The translations under genes were made by a program, and so were the position numbers. Positions 25,437-38,600 of a stretch of DNA of 64,000 bases are shown here, piece by piece (position 1 is the stretch's first letter; the number at the start of each line of letters is the position of its first letter). This DNA comes from Paralithodes platypus (Eukaryota; Arthropoda; Malacostraca; Decapoda; Lithodidae). The stretch spans positions 40,894,866-40,958,865 of the forward strand of contig CM064509.1 in the NCBI GenBank assembly GCA_032716605.1, read 5' to 3'. Under the pieces are notes generated by a model. The model did no database searches. It was given only the letters and a program-made list of their open reading frames with translations, and had not been told where the DNA came from.

Positions 25437-28400
25437 TGGTGTATATATAGTACTTGACAAATATATTGGTGGTATAGAGTACTTGACAAATATATTGGTG
25501 GTATAGAGTACTTGACAAATATATTGGTGGTGTATATATAGTACTTGACAAATATATTGGTGGTGTATAGTACTTGACAAATATATTGGTGGTGTATATA
25601 TAGTACTTGACAAATATATTGGTGGTGTATATATAGTACTTGACAAATATATTGGTGGTGTATATATAGTACTTGACAAATATATTGGTGGTGTATATAT
25701 AGTACTTGACAAATATATTGGTGGTGTATAGTACTTGACAAATATATTGGTGGTGTATATATAGTACTTGACAAATATATTGGTGGTGTATAGTACTTGA
25801 CAAATATATTGGTGGTGTATATATAGTACTTGACAAATATATTGGTGGTGTATAGTACTTGACAAATAATTGGTGGTGTATATATAGTACTTGACAAATA
25901 TATTGGTGGTGTATAGTACTTGACAAATATATTGGTGGTGTATATATAGTACTTGACAAATATATTGGTGGTGTATAGTACTTGACAAATATATTGGTGG
26001 TGTATATATAGTACTTGACAAATATATTTGTGGTGTATAGTACTTGACAAATATATTGGTGGTGTATAGTACTTGACAAATATATTGGTGGTGTATATAT
26101 AGTACTTGACAAATATATTTGTGGTGTATAGTACTTGACAAATATATTTGTGGTGTATATATAGTACTTGACAAATATATTGGTGGTACGTAGTACTTGA
26201 CAAATATATTTGTGGTGTATATATAGTACTTGACAAATATATTTGTGGTGTATATATAGTACTTGACAAATATATTTGTGGTGTATATATAGTACTTGAC
26301 AAATATATTGGTGGTGTATAGTACTTGACAAATATATTGGTGGTGTATATATAGTACTTGACAAATATATTTGTGGTGTATAGTACATGACAAATATATT
26401 TGTGGTGTATATATAGTACTTGACAAATATATTGGTGGTGTATAGTACTTGACAAATATATTGGTGGTGTATATATAGTACTTGACAAATATATTTGTGG
26501 TGTATAGTACTTGACAAATATATTTGTGGTGTATATATAGTACTTGACAAATATATTTGTGGTGTATATATAGTACTTGACAAATATATTTGTGGTGTAT
26601 ATATAGTACTTGACAAATATATTTGTGGTGTATAGTACTTGACAAATATATTTGTGGTGTATATATAGTACTTGACAAATATATTTGTGGTGTATAGTAC
26701 TTGACAAATATATTTGTGGTGTATAGTACTTGACAAATATATTTGTGGTGTATATATAGTACTTGACAAATATATTTGTGGTGTATAGTACTTGACAAAT
26801 ATATTGGTGGTGTATATATAGTACTTGACAAATATATTTGTGGTGTATAGTACTTGACAAATATATTGGTGGTGTATATATAGTACTTGACAAATATATT
26901 GGTGGTGTATAGTACTTGACAAATATATTGGTGGTGTATAGTACTTGACAAATATATTTGTGGTGTATAGTACTTGACAAATATATTGGTGGTGTATATA
27001 TAGTACTTGACAAATATATTTGTGGTGTATAGTACTTGACAAATGTATTTGTGGTGTATAGTACTTGACAAATATATTTGTGGTGTATATATAGTACTTG
27101 ACAAATATATTTGTGGTGTATATATAGTACTTGACAAATATATTTGTGGTGTATAGTACTTGACAAATATATTTGTGGTGTATATATAGTACTTGACAAA
27201 TATATTTGTGGTGTATAGTACTTGACAAATATATTTGTGGTGTATAGTACTTGACAAATATATTTGTGGTGTATATATAGTACTTGACAAATATATTTGT
27301 GGTGTATAGTACTTGACAAATATATTGGTGGTGTATATAGTACTTGACAAATATTTGTGGTGTATAGTACTTGACAAATATATTGGTGGTGTATATATAG
27401 TACTTGACAAATATATTGGTGGTGTATAGTACTTGACAAATATATTGGTGGTGTATAGTACTTGACAAATATATTTGTGGTGTATAGTACTTGACAAATA
27501 TATTGGTGGTGTATATATAGTACTTGACAAATATATTTGTGGTGTATAGTACTTGACAAATGTATTTGTGGTGTATAGTACTTGACAAATATATTTGTGG
27601 TGTATAGTACTTGACAAATATATTTGTGGTGTATATAGTACTTGACAAATATATTGGTGGTGTATAGTACTTGACAAATATATTGGTGGTGTATATATAG
27701 TACTTGACAAATATATTTGTGGTGTATATATAGTACTTGACAAATATATTTGTGGTGTATATATAGTACTTGACAAATATATTTGTGGTGTATAGTACTT
27801 GACAAATATATTTGTGGTGTATATATATAGTACTTGACAAATATATTTGTGGTGTATAGTACTTGACAAATATATTGGTGGTGTATATATAGTACTTGAC
27901 AAATATATTTGTGGTGTATAGTACTTGACAAATATATTGGTGGTGTATATATAGTACTTGACAAATATATTGGTGGTGTATAGTACTTGACAAATATATT
28001 GGTGGTGTATAGTACTTGACAAATATATTTGTGGTGTATAGTACTTGACAAATATATTGGTGGTGTATATATAGTACTTGACAAATATATTTGTGGTGTA
28101 TAGTACTTGACAAATGTATTTGTGGTGTATAGTACTTGACAAATATATTTGTGGTGTATAGTACTTGACAAATATATTTGTGGTGTATATATAGTACTTG
28201 ACAAATATATTGGTGGTGTATAGTACTTGACAAATATATTGGTGGTGTATATATAGTACTTGACAAATATATTGGTGGTGTATAGTACTTGACAAATATA
28301 TTGGTGGTGTATAGTACTTGACAAATATATTGGTGGTGTATAGTACTTGACAAATATATTGGTGGTGTATAGTACTTGACAAATATATGGTGGTGTATAG

Positions 28401-28688
28401 TACTTGACAAATATATTGGTGGTGTATAGTACTTGACAAATATATTGGTGGTGTATAGTACTTGACAAATATATTGGTGGTGTATATATAGTACTTGACA
28501 AATATATTTGTGGTGTATATATAGTACTTGACAAATATATTGGTGGTGTATAGTACTTGACAAATATATTGGTGGTGTATAGTACTTGACAAATATATTT
28601 GTGGTGTATAGTACTTGACAAATATATTTGTGGTGTATAGTACTTGACAAATGTATTTGTGGTGTATAGTACTTGACAAATATATTTA
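25437..28688. repeat. 29/33-bp minisatellite, about 106 units
   Basis: Units with core GTACTTGACAAATATATT are separated by GGTGGTGTA plus either TA or TATATA, giving alternating 29- and 33-bp lengths. GGTGG and TGTGG variants are intermixed. Copy A enters this array just before the N gap (12465-12472). The minus strand carries no stop trinucleotide, so 1,000-plus-codon frames are open in all three phases; I regard none as a gene. Confidence 0.97.
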
Positions 28689-29592
28689 TTTGGCGAAAGG
28701 CTTGTGGTGCATGAAGGATTATCAGTGAGGTGGACACAGTGATCTATATACTAGGTACTGACCCTATCATAAATAAAGATCAGCCATCTTCCACATCGTT
28801 CATCACAACAACACAAAATATACCTTAATCAAATATTACATAATAATATAACATGATAATATATCTCGAACCTTGCCCATAAAATGGAATTGTTTTAAAT
28901 GAAATTCAATGCAGGATTAATAGGCGGAAGATGTAGGGTCTATATTTATTATACCATAGGGTCTGTAGAACTACACTATACTTGATTGTTTGGAACCGGT
29001 CAAAAATATAGTTCCTTGGCAGCTGATTTGATTTATGATTAATGGAGAATGAAGTAACAGAGATGCCTCTCCATCATACTAATGATAAGTGTTCATAATC
29101 AATAACATTTTTGGTTAAAACATTAATTGTATAATCCTTGACTAACCAAAACAGTGACCTGACAATTTTCTGCCAGCTAAGAAAAAATGACAGTACAGTC
29201 TGGGTTGTCTCTAGCTGTCATTAAATTAATTACATCAATTTTGATTACACTATTATTAAAAAGACTCTGTAGTGAAATATGCTGTTAACTACAAATACTT
29301 GGTATACTGGGTGTGGTGTCCCGAGTTGGAATCCCGGGAGGGCCATATGCTTTCATTAGTTTATTCAGGTACATTGGGGTTTGTATTTGATATTAACGTT
29401 AAAGAACGGGTTGTTACTTATTAAATATGATGCAGACATAATAGTAATTTCATATGTTTCTAATATGTATCGATAAATCAGCCGCTAAGGGGTTACATTT
29501 TCCGCCAGTTCAAACAAACTGTACATTAGGTGCGTGAGTGGTGGCGATGAAGTGATCTGACTGGCGGTGGTGGTGGTGTTGGGGTAGTCCGT
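28689..29592. other. 3' flank of the CSRP gene, no separate gene seen
   Basis: AT-rich DNA that includes the presumed CSRP 3' untranslated region on the minus strand. A SINE remnant lies at 29318-29370: B-box-like GAGTTGGAATCCC followed by the same TATGCTTTCATTAG tail as the elements at 11233-11490. Confidence 0.45.
29360..29365 (-). promoter_or_regulatory. Candidate poly(A) signal AATAAA for CSRP
   Basis: The first AATAAA I noticed on the minus strand downstream of the CSRP stop codon, about 230 bases after it. It lies in the tail of a SINE remnant, so it could be fortuitous; no cDNA is available to confirm the cleavage site. Confidence 0.3.
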
Positions 29593-29657
29593 CTACGACA
29601 CCTTGGCTGAAGACCAACCCCAGTAACCCTTTGGACCAAAGTTCTTCCCGTAGCACG
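29593..29657 (-). CDS. CSRP-like: CSRP-like exon 5 (last LIM2 cysteine, C-terminus, stop)
   Basis: The acceptor TTGTGCCCCCAG ends at 29658. The exon supplies the last zinc ligand (C174, completing C-x2-C with exon 4), then [13 protein letters not shown] and a short tail ending in TAG at 29595-29593. Exact completion of the LIM spacing argues that this exon belongs to the gene despite the 18-kb intron. The C-terminal glycine-rich region is shorter and more tryptophan/serine-rich than in typical CSRPs; an alternative last exon elsewhere is possible. Confidence 0.85.
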
Positions 29658-32600
29658 CTGGGGGCACAACAGAGAAAACACATTAATTTGGAGTTACTAT
29701 ATACAGGGTATGTGGAATACAGAGACAAACAACTTTACAATATAATGAAAGATAGGTGAAATATAAATACACAGATATGATACTGAGAGCAGAAGAGAGG
29801 AAAGCAGGAAAACAAAAGAAGAGGAAAGTAGTTGGACTTACAATATGCAGGGCATTTGGTATACAGAGATAGAATAACTTTCTAATATAATGAAAGATTG
29901 GGGAAGAAAAGAAAGATGGCACTGAAGGTAGAAGAGAGGGAGGTGGGAAGAACAGTAGAACAATAAAGGACGCAGAAGAAAGCTTTTCTTCACATAATTA
30001 TGCCAATCAGTCATCTCTACACACAGACTAGCCCGTAGCATCCCGATTTTCCATCTAAAGGGTATCGCATATCCAGCCTATCCTATAACTGAAATTCATG
30101 ACTATCGGTGTGTGTAGGTTTGATACTAAACCTGTAATTTTCCACGTGTATACTATTTAGTAACTTCCCTTCTACGCTCAAACGAGTACAGCTTGTGATC
30201 TTAAACGCTGCGCTAATAGTGTAGCTGTTTTTAACATACATACATACAATGGTTTAACGTCGTTTTCTATTACATACATCTATTACATACATTGTAGCGG
30301 CTTTGACGTGGTTGCCTTTCCGCAGTTGGAATATAATACAATAAAATCCCGTCACAACACCGCCTCATCATGTCATCACTTTGGCTGATGTACTAGGGAT
30401 TTGAAGTGTGTTATCAATTATCATAGGCAATTCACCGCATATATTTAAAGTACCTAGAATCCAACCTATTACCCATTTCGCAGCTGCAACTTTGGCCTGG
30501 TTATGTTCTTTGAATCCCATATGTTCAAACATTAACACCCCAAGGTCCTTAACACTGTCTTTACATTCTATAATGTGGTTCGATTCTGTTATGTAATTTG
30601 TGTTCCCTTTAACAACATTATCATCTATGTATTGTAGTAGTTGGAATTTTCTTTCATTAAACTGCATGTTGTTTTCCCTGGTCCACTAGAACGACATATT
30701 TATGTCTGCCAGCAGCCAGTCCGTGTCTTCCTGTGTGTTTACTATCATACTTAGTTGTGTGTCATCTGCAAAGGAAGACACTGTCTGTCTTGTGTTGGCA
30801 TCTATGTCATTAAATAGAATGAAGAAAAGAAGGGGTGCTAGCACTGTTCCTTAGGGAATTGAGCTTTTGACATTCGAAATCTCAGATAAGGCTTGGTTTA
30901 CTGCTACCGATTGTTTCAAGTTTATCCACCTTCCTTTTTTAACTGTTATCCCATTTGCTTAAATTGTGTGGTCGATTATACCATGGTCACACTTATCAAT
31001 TATACCATGGTCACACTTATCAATTGTGTGGTCTATTATACCATGGTCACACTTATCAATTACTTTTGCAAAATCGGTGTAAATTACATCAACATTTTTC
31101 CATTCTTCTATTGATTTAAGAATTTTGTCATAATGTTCCAACAGTAGTGAGAGACACGATCTTCCTGCTTTGAACCCATGTTGACCGGTATTGTGCCGTT
31201 CGTTTGTTTCCGTATATGTTGAGATTTTGCCTTGCAGGACTTGCTCGAAAATATTAATGATGTGGGAAGTTAGGCGGCTTTTCAGGCGACCCTGTCAAGG
31301 GCTGCCTCTGTTGTCAAGTTCTATATTTTGAGATCAGACTGGAGTACCTGATCACATGTCATTCTAGGAAAGTAAGAAAAAATGCAAGTATGAATCTGTG
31401 TATGATAGAATCAGGTATTTCCCCAATACAGGACGTTATAGAAAAGAGGAGATTCAATTTTATTATATAAAAACATGAAACAGTAGATATGGAACAACCT
31501 TTTCATTGTATGTATAATTTATGTAGATTAGCAAATACCCCAGGCTTTAGATTAGTGGAGAGAACAATGACCATGGACGTTAATACAAACCCGTTATATA
31601 GAGTGGCAAGTTTGGTAGTGGAAAAGTCAGCTAGTTCTACAATATTTGCTACATACACATCTGAACCCTTCTATGAAAGTACATGAAGTATAATCATTTA
31701 TGTAAGCAAGATTTTTATTCCGGACTTTCAATGTGAGTCATTCACTAGATTAAGACTAATGCCACATAACAGGCAGGTGGAGCAGAACACTACCAGAATT
31801 ATTAATATGTCATTATAATAATATACATGTATAAACTGAACGACACGTATCGGTTCAATGTCCATTGTTGACACACTGTCGCCAATAGTATCACAGGTTT
31901 ACCTTCACCACCGTCAACCAACTTTTGAGTGAAAATGTATACGTGTCTGAACTATTTAATTATGTACTGTATATGAGATATTAAGTATCTGCAGTACATT
32001 TTTTAATTACCCCCTTAATTTTATAGATGGTTTTAATGAATTGTTGTTGGACAAAATCAATACATTCTATACGATCTGCTGTATGTTATCTGTCTTGTAT
32101 TTAAAGTTTTGTCAATTAACTACTACTATTACTACTACTACTACTACTACAGTACTAGTTTATAACCAGGAATCCATACATCACTATCTTCATGGTCCTT
32201 AAGGGAGTTTCTGTGACGGTCGCAATAATTGTTTAACATTTTTTTTCTTCTAGCAGGCTCCTAACAGATGATACTTTGTTTGTATAACAATAGACTACAG
32301 TAGATCTGGACTGGACACGAAAATGGAACTTTGCAGTAAGGGACCCAAAATCGGAGAACGAACCCCCAAGTTTGAATCTCCAAACCGCAAAAATTTGATA
32401 TTTTCGCGGTTTCAAGGTTCGAACTTGGGGGGTTTGTTCTCCGATTTGTTCTCCAATCCAGATTTACTGTAGTCAATGGTATAACTTATATCTTTACTGG
32501 CTAAAATATGTTTGTGACACATGTGGCATACACCATTCTTTTTATTTGTAGGAAAAGTCCCATCATATCTGGGCGTAGGCCCAGATGTTACAAATTGGTT

Positions 32601-35600
32601 CAGGAATCAGCATACATGGCAACTTTCTATACCAATCATCATAATACACTTACTCCTCAAATACCTTTATTATTGTGGAGGCGATGGCAGGGCTCTAGAA
32701 CTGTCCCTCATCCCCAAAAATATACCGTATACTATACGTATAAAATGTGCGTGTGAAGGAGCTAGAGAGAGTGCCCTATAATGAGCGTAAGCTTGCTTAC
32801 AGCGACGATCAATAACAGGAGAGAGAGGGGGGTGAAAATTCATATTCCCTCCCTCCCCTCTCTCATTCCCGACCTTCTTTTTTTTTTTTTTTTTTTTTTC
32901 TATGTGATTGAGGGAGGCAAAAGGCATAACTGCCTATAGCGAGTGCCTCCCCCATAGTTGAAAGAGTGACAGGGCCAAAATCAAGGGATGTTCGAGCCAA
33001 AATGCCTGGACACACAGAGTTTGAAGCAATTTAAGTCATAGGAAGAGGGAAAGACTGATTCTGGGAGAGAGTTCCAGAGCTCAGATGTTGAGTAGAAGAA
33101 AGTTTGAGAGTAACGTTTCACTCTTGGGTTGGAGAGTTGCACAGAGTAGGGGTGGGATTGAGTTGCAAGACGGGTACCACGTGCCCTACGTGGACCTGAT
33201 AAAGTTATGTGCTTTACTCTTTCTCTACACCTAAATATTGGTCCTAATGCTTCACATATGCCTTGTGGTGCAATATTATAGCTTTATAAGGGAGATATAT
33301 GGGATATTATGTAATTCCTCACCTCCCTCCTCCCGTGCACATTGGACATAAACAAGGGTGCATGGGTGCCTATTTCTCGCCAACCGTGCAACTCCCGACC
33401 ATGACCACAACACATCCACATTACTTTTGTGCAAATAACCTTCACAGTGGAATGTGTAGGTGTGATACCGTAACCCTGCTGATATACATTACATAACGTT
33501 TTGCGATAGTGACCGTTTTCGGCCATCTTTCGCTCCATGGGAGGCTAGTTCAAACCTAGATAATGCAGCCCCTGGGTTAATTTAACAGTTGAGGACTAAT
33601 TATTGATAAATATAAGCTGTGTGTCTCATTTGTTCTATGTAACAGCTCTTCCACTAGACATAGGCTTTCTAAAGCCTGTAGCTTCAATCATCAAACACAA
33701 AGAAGCCTGGAGATCTTCTTCCTGGTGATAAGTTACTCTAGATGGCGATTCAGATAGAGTTTTGCAACAAGCTCAACATAGTCTTGGCTACCCAGATCAA
33801 CGACACCTAGCTGTCTTCCACTGGCTCAGCGTCCTGAACCTGTTTTGCCACTGTTTCTTCATTCCGACTTATCACCTAGGACTAAGCACACACTCACGCC
33901 ACTTATTGAGCTTCTCACTCACTAGGTATTGTTTCCTTTTTCTTATTTTGAATGTGATAATATTCATACAATGCTAATATCGATGTGCTTTGTGGTAGCT
34001 TGAAGGAGCACCTGAACCGAACAGCTACGAGAAGGGAGCACCAAGCTTATGTCTACTACTAAATAAGACATAAGAGATAGGCAAAACAAACTGAAATTAT
34101 TACTGAAATATTTTGACCAGTCCAACTATGGAACGTAAGGTATCTTAATAATTATAACCCCCTAGAAATACTTTCTCTAATTAATTTACACTTTTTATTC
34201 TCCCCCTTTTCCCCAGCTAACTTAATCCCACAAGGACCCCAATGGAAATACACCTAACGGCCTTATTGGGCTATCCTTAGTTGGAATTATGCAAAGCTGC
34301 TACATGTCATATTTGTGACATATTATTTGGTACCAACATTGTAAAATGCTAACTGAATAAATATTATTATTATTATTATTATTAAACTAAATGCAGGGCT
34401 CCCTCAATATTCACGGGGTTACATACCTGAAAATGCTGCGAATAGCTGAATCTGCGAACATTCATTACGGATTCCCCAAATTATCCTACGAACCCATCCC
34501 AAGCCCCTAAATCAGTTTTTTTTGGTGCGTTTACACATGTAAACCATATCAATACATTAATGTAAATAACAATAACCATACAAAATAGTTTCATTAACCC
34601 CTTCTGTACCGGCGATATCAATGTAATTATTGAGCGGTACTTAAAAAGTAGACAGAATGAATAAAAAACACCAACTGAGGAGGAGCACTTTATTGACAAC
34701 GTTTCGCAGATAGCTTCATCAGGTCACTAACAAATGCTGGTACGTAGGAGGCCTTAGCCAATAGAAGGCGACCGTCCTCAATAGAGGTTTTTCTAGTGCA
34801 CTGCGACCATCCTCAATAGATCCAGAGCATAAAAAACCCTTAGAAAACACCCCAGTGGCACTCAAAACAAAGCAAATTGTGATTAGGTGAGATAATTCCC
34901 CTTCATTACTTGCTACCACTCCTAAATGAATGGACCGGTCGGCAATAATACGTATTTTTCACACCCCAAATACTAGTCCCACTTCTTTTATTGCTCTTAA
35001 ATGTTCATAAATGTTCATTACACCGCCAAGGCAAGAGGACACAAGAGCTTCCTCACCACGTCAGGCCGGGGTTGCCAGCATCGCCTCACCACTTCCCCCG
35101 ACCCCAGGAAAGGACCTAACAGTAAGGTTATCTACTGACACCAACAGGGAAATAAGAGAGGTTCAATACAAATATCAGGGAGAAGAAATCCTCCATAAAC
35201 CCAAAACCACCACGCGCCCATCTTGCCCGGAGACGCACCATCGCCGTGGCGCGAATCCTGAGAAGGGCTACCGCCATCGACATAGACCTTCCTCCAAGCA
35301 CATCCGCCCTTCTAACACCGAGATGCGCAACCAGAAGGAACGACGAACCTGGTAAGACCTCTCCAGCCAAAACCATCATCAGTGCAGTTGGAAGGATACT
35401 CTTGTTACGCTGCCCAGCTTGCCAGAATGTCCTCGTACTCGCTAGCGCTCACCAGGGCAGTGAAATGGGCTATAATAATCGTAGAACGATGTTCTTTCTT
35501 TCTTAGTATTCATGTTGTCACAGCCAGATCAGTGGTGGTCTTTATTCTTGTCTGTGACACTTGGAAATATTTTATATCAGTGATAGAGTATAAGAGGTGT

Positions 35601-38600
35601 AGTGTGAAGTTAAGGAGAGAGAGAATGAAGGAGGCAGCATGGTGGCATTATGTGCGTGTGTATGTACGTGTGCCTTCCTCGCTCGGGCGGGGTTTTCCAC
35701 GCTCTTGATTGGCTGGCGGGCCTGGCGCGTCCTAGGACGCTTGCTTTTCATGACGTAGTGGTCTGTGATTGGGTGCCACTGTCCTAGTATTGGTGCTGGG
35801 GGGTTCCTGCCCACGTGTCTCCTTAGAGCTTGGCATGGTGTGCTTGGTCCTAGACGTCCCTTGCAATCTGTCCCCAATCTAACCCCCTGTACTACTGATT
35901 CTCTCTCTGAACTTCTTCTTTTCCATTACTTCTTATCTTTATTCAATTACTTATCCCTTCTGGTTCTGCATACGACTTCCATAGTCGGCCAGTCATATTA
36001 CCAGCACCAGTTCTTACATATATGTTTTGCACTAGCTTTAGGGATTATTAGTCATAGTGTGACGCCTCCCGGCGTTAGCAGAATGGTTGCGTGGGGCATT
36101 GCAGCTCGCTAGCGCTCGCCAGGATGGGGGGATAGGCTACAGTTGTCCTAGAATGATCTGCTTTATTTCATTAGTGTCGTGTTGCCACAGACAGTCTAGA
36201 AATGGTCTTTGTTTTGGTCTCTGACCGCGCCTTATATTTTATATTCGCTATAATATAAATGTTGCTTGTGTGGGAGGCGAGCGAGAGAGTGTGAGGGGGT
36301 ACACCTGGCAGCGGGGTGAGCTATGACGCGGCTCGCTTGGGCGCTGACGGCGTTGGCGGCCGGGTGGTCAACTAGTCCCTTCCCGTCGCTGCCTCGTGTT
36401 CTTTACCAGCTCAGAGCTTGCCTGACACGCGTATCGCCTACATCCTTTGCAATTCTGTCCCCCATACTCGCCACTTTGCATACTATTTCTCTCTCTCGAC
36501 TTCTCCTTTCTCATTCTCTAATCTTTATTAAACTCAACATCCCTTCTGGTTTCAGCATAGACGTTCACCATCGACCAGTCGTATTGTACGCGAAGCTCTC
36601 AGATATTTCCATGTATTAGGTTAAGGAGGTATTATGCTTTATTGAGGGTTAGAGAGACGGACTTTTCCGTATGTGTCCTCTCTCGGGAAGGTTGTAGACC
36701 GGTATGTCTCCCTGGCAAGGTGTTGAGTGATTCTTCTTGGTTATCTAAAGCTAGACTAGGGGTAAGGTTACTGTGTCGTTGTCTCCGATGTGTGCAGTGT
36801 TAGCTAAGCCCTGCACGACATCGACAGGTACTGTGGGAGCCTAAGTTGTCTTCGGTTTGGTTTACTTTGCGAGCACAGCGCTGTGGTGTGAGAGGGCCAT
36901 AGCCTATCCCTCACAACATAGTGCTGCCTCTTTGTGTTGACTTCTGAGGGATCGCCAGGATAGAGCTAGGTACTAGAGACCTAAATTTATCAAGAGAGCA
37001 TCCCCGTCATATAACGTAATCTTCATTATACCACCTTCGGACAACGTTAGGCTACGAGCCGCATGCTCGCCCATTGTTGCCTTGCCTTGATACCCCAGCT
37101 AGACTTTATTAACTGAGCAGACACTGGTTAGAGATAAGCCCCATTATTATATGTATGCAGCATTATTATTCACTGCACTTTTGAGCCGAGGTTGTTGTTG
37201 AGTTGCACAACCCAAGTAGGCTGTTGCGTTGTGTCACGAAGCATTTCTTTAGTTGTCGAGCATTACTACCTTTGCGCAGTCTTTATTATTCGCCTGCCTA
37301 TTATTACTATATGTCCTAGCATTTATTGTGACCCGTATTCTGCATTATAATTGTTCAAGATTCTTTATGAACAGCTTCCCAGCATCAGACTTATTTCAGA
37401 AGTTTCCAGTTGATGTTGCAGGACTAGCATTGCACTTTCTTTAATACAGGAGTGCCAGTTATTTGAGTATCTAGCGTAACGTTAATTAATCACGTTAACT
37501 ATCTTTTCTTTGTGTAACATAATCGAGTAATCTTTTACTGTTTGAGAATAGGCTGTTTCATTGAGCGTCAGCCTAGTGTGTGTGCACCAGTTACCGAGTC
37601 ATAGGATACCTCGTTGTCCAGGCACGACTCAGGGCGGTAATGGTGTTTTGTTTTCCAGTGTTTAAGGCAGGGGTTGGATCTAGTGTTACCGTTGTTGCAT
37701 TTTGCCATTATCTAGTCCAATGTTGAAGAGCCCTGTGTCTTTGAGAACCTGGATCGTAACAAATGGCGACCTAGCTCAGGATCTTGTGAACTAAGAGATA
37801 ATTGCAGGATTGTTGTGGTCATTTGTTTTATTGAGGAATATAGTGGGCACGTTAAAAAAAATTGGCAAAGTAGTATAGCACTTTAGAGTCTTCAGACATT
37901 TTTGGCAAGTGAATAGTGCTACATAGGAGCTTGGGTACTTCTTTTTTTTTTATAAACGTGAGAATTTTTGGTGGACACAATGGGAGACGAATCAGATCAT
38001 ACTGAGAGTTCAGGGAATGATGCAGGCTCTGATGGGCAGATGCCAGGGGCGTTAGTAACTAGTGAGGAGGCCGCAAAGAAGTTTTTGGAGGTGCCTATAA
38101 CAGCTGATCGACTAGAGGGAATTAGCAAGTATGGTCTACAGTGTTTGGCTCCCCTCATGGGGCTTAAGGTGGCTCATGGCATCAAGAAGAACGATTTGAG
38201 GGCTTGCGTACTGGGGGCGGCTAGTGAGGTCCAGGGTGGAGAGGGTGCTCGGGGACTTCTGCTCGAGCCCCCCCTCCACTCTACTCCCATCGGGACCTCT
38301 AGGATGCCGGAGTTTAGTACGTTCCCGCAGGCCGATAGCCGCTGGCAGCGTGGTTTAGGATCGCTGGGTGGGCCTCCAATAGTTGCACCTCCTCCTCAAG
38401 GTTTCACTACAGAAATGCTCTTCCAGCTTGAGATGGCTAACCAGCAGCGACAGGCTGATCTCGAACTCGCTAAGGCTAAACAACAGACGGATCTCGAACT
38501 CGCTAAGGCTAAACAACAGACGGATCTCGAACTCGCTAAGGCTAAACAACAGACTGATCTCGAACTCGCGAGAATAAAATCCGAATCGGAGGCTGAGTCT

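Larger units (their letters stand above)
12573..25443. repeat. Duplicated block, copy B (12.9 kb)
   Basis: Second copy of the block at 1450-12472. The first ~750 bases (12573-13330) and the left part of its minisatellite (about 15520-16530) carry many one- to few-base insertions relative to copy A, typical of unpolished long-read contig ends. Between these zones the copies are nearly identical. Copy B is longer mainly because its 32-bp array has about 56 extra units. It lacks about 70 bases present in copy A at 12000-12065, and smaller pieces near 12090-12135. Confidence 0.9.

Noticed and set aside
1450..25443. True tandem segmental duplication
   Set aside because: Breakpoints coincide with the 100-N scaffold gap on both sides and the contig-end sequence is error-rich, so an unmerged overlap is the better reading. 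It is not excluded without read depth.
25249..28737. 1,000-plus-codon minus-strand frames with IFVKYY/ICQVLY repeats
   Set aside because: Same artefact of the 29/33-bp minisatellite: open in three frames at once, AT-rich, no gene signals.
31489..31686. 65-codon plus-strand ORF
   Set aside because: Length is within chance expectation for this composition and no domain or neighbour supports it.
34680..34930. Segment reading TTGACAACGTTTCGCAGATAGCTTCATCAGG as a known element end
   Set aside because: It resembles repeats I associate with arthropod retroelement termini, but I could not define boundaries or a family from this sequence.
35011..35355. 114-codon plus-strand ORF beside the old LTR
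   Set aside because: Low-complexity, R/P-rich, no recognisable domain, and overlapping open frames on both strands.
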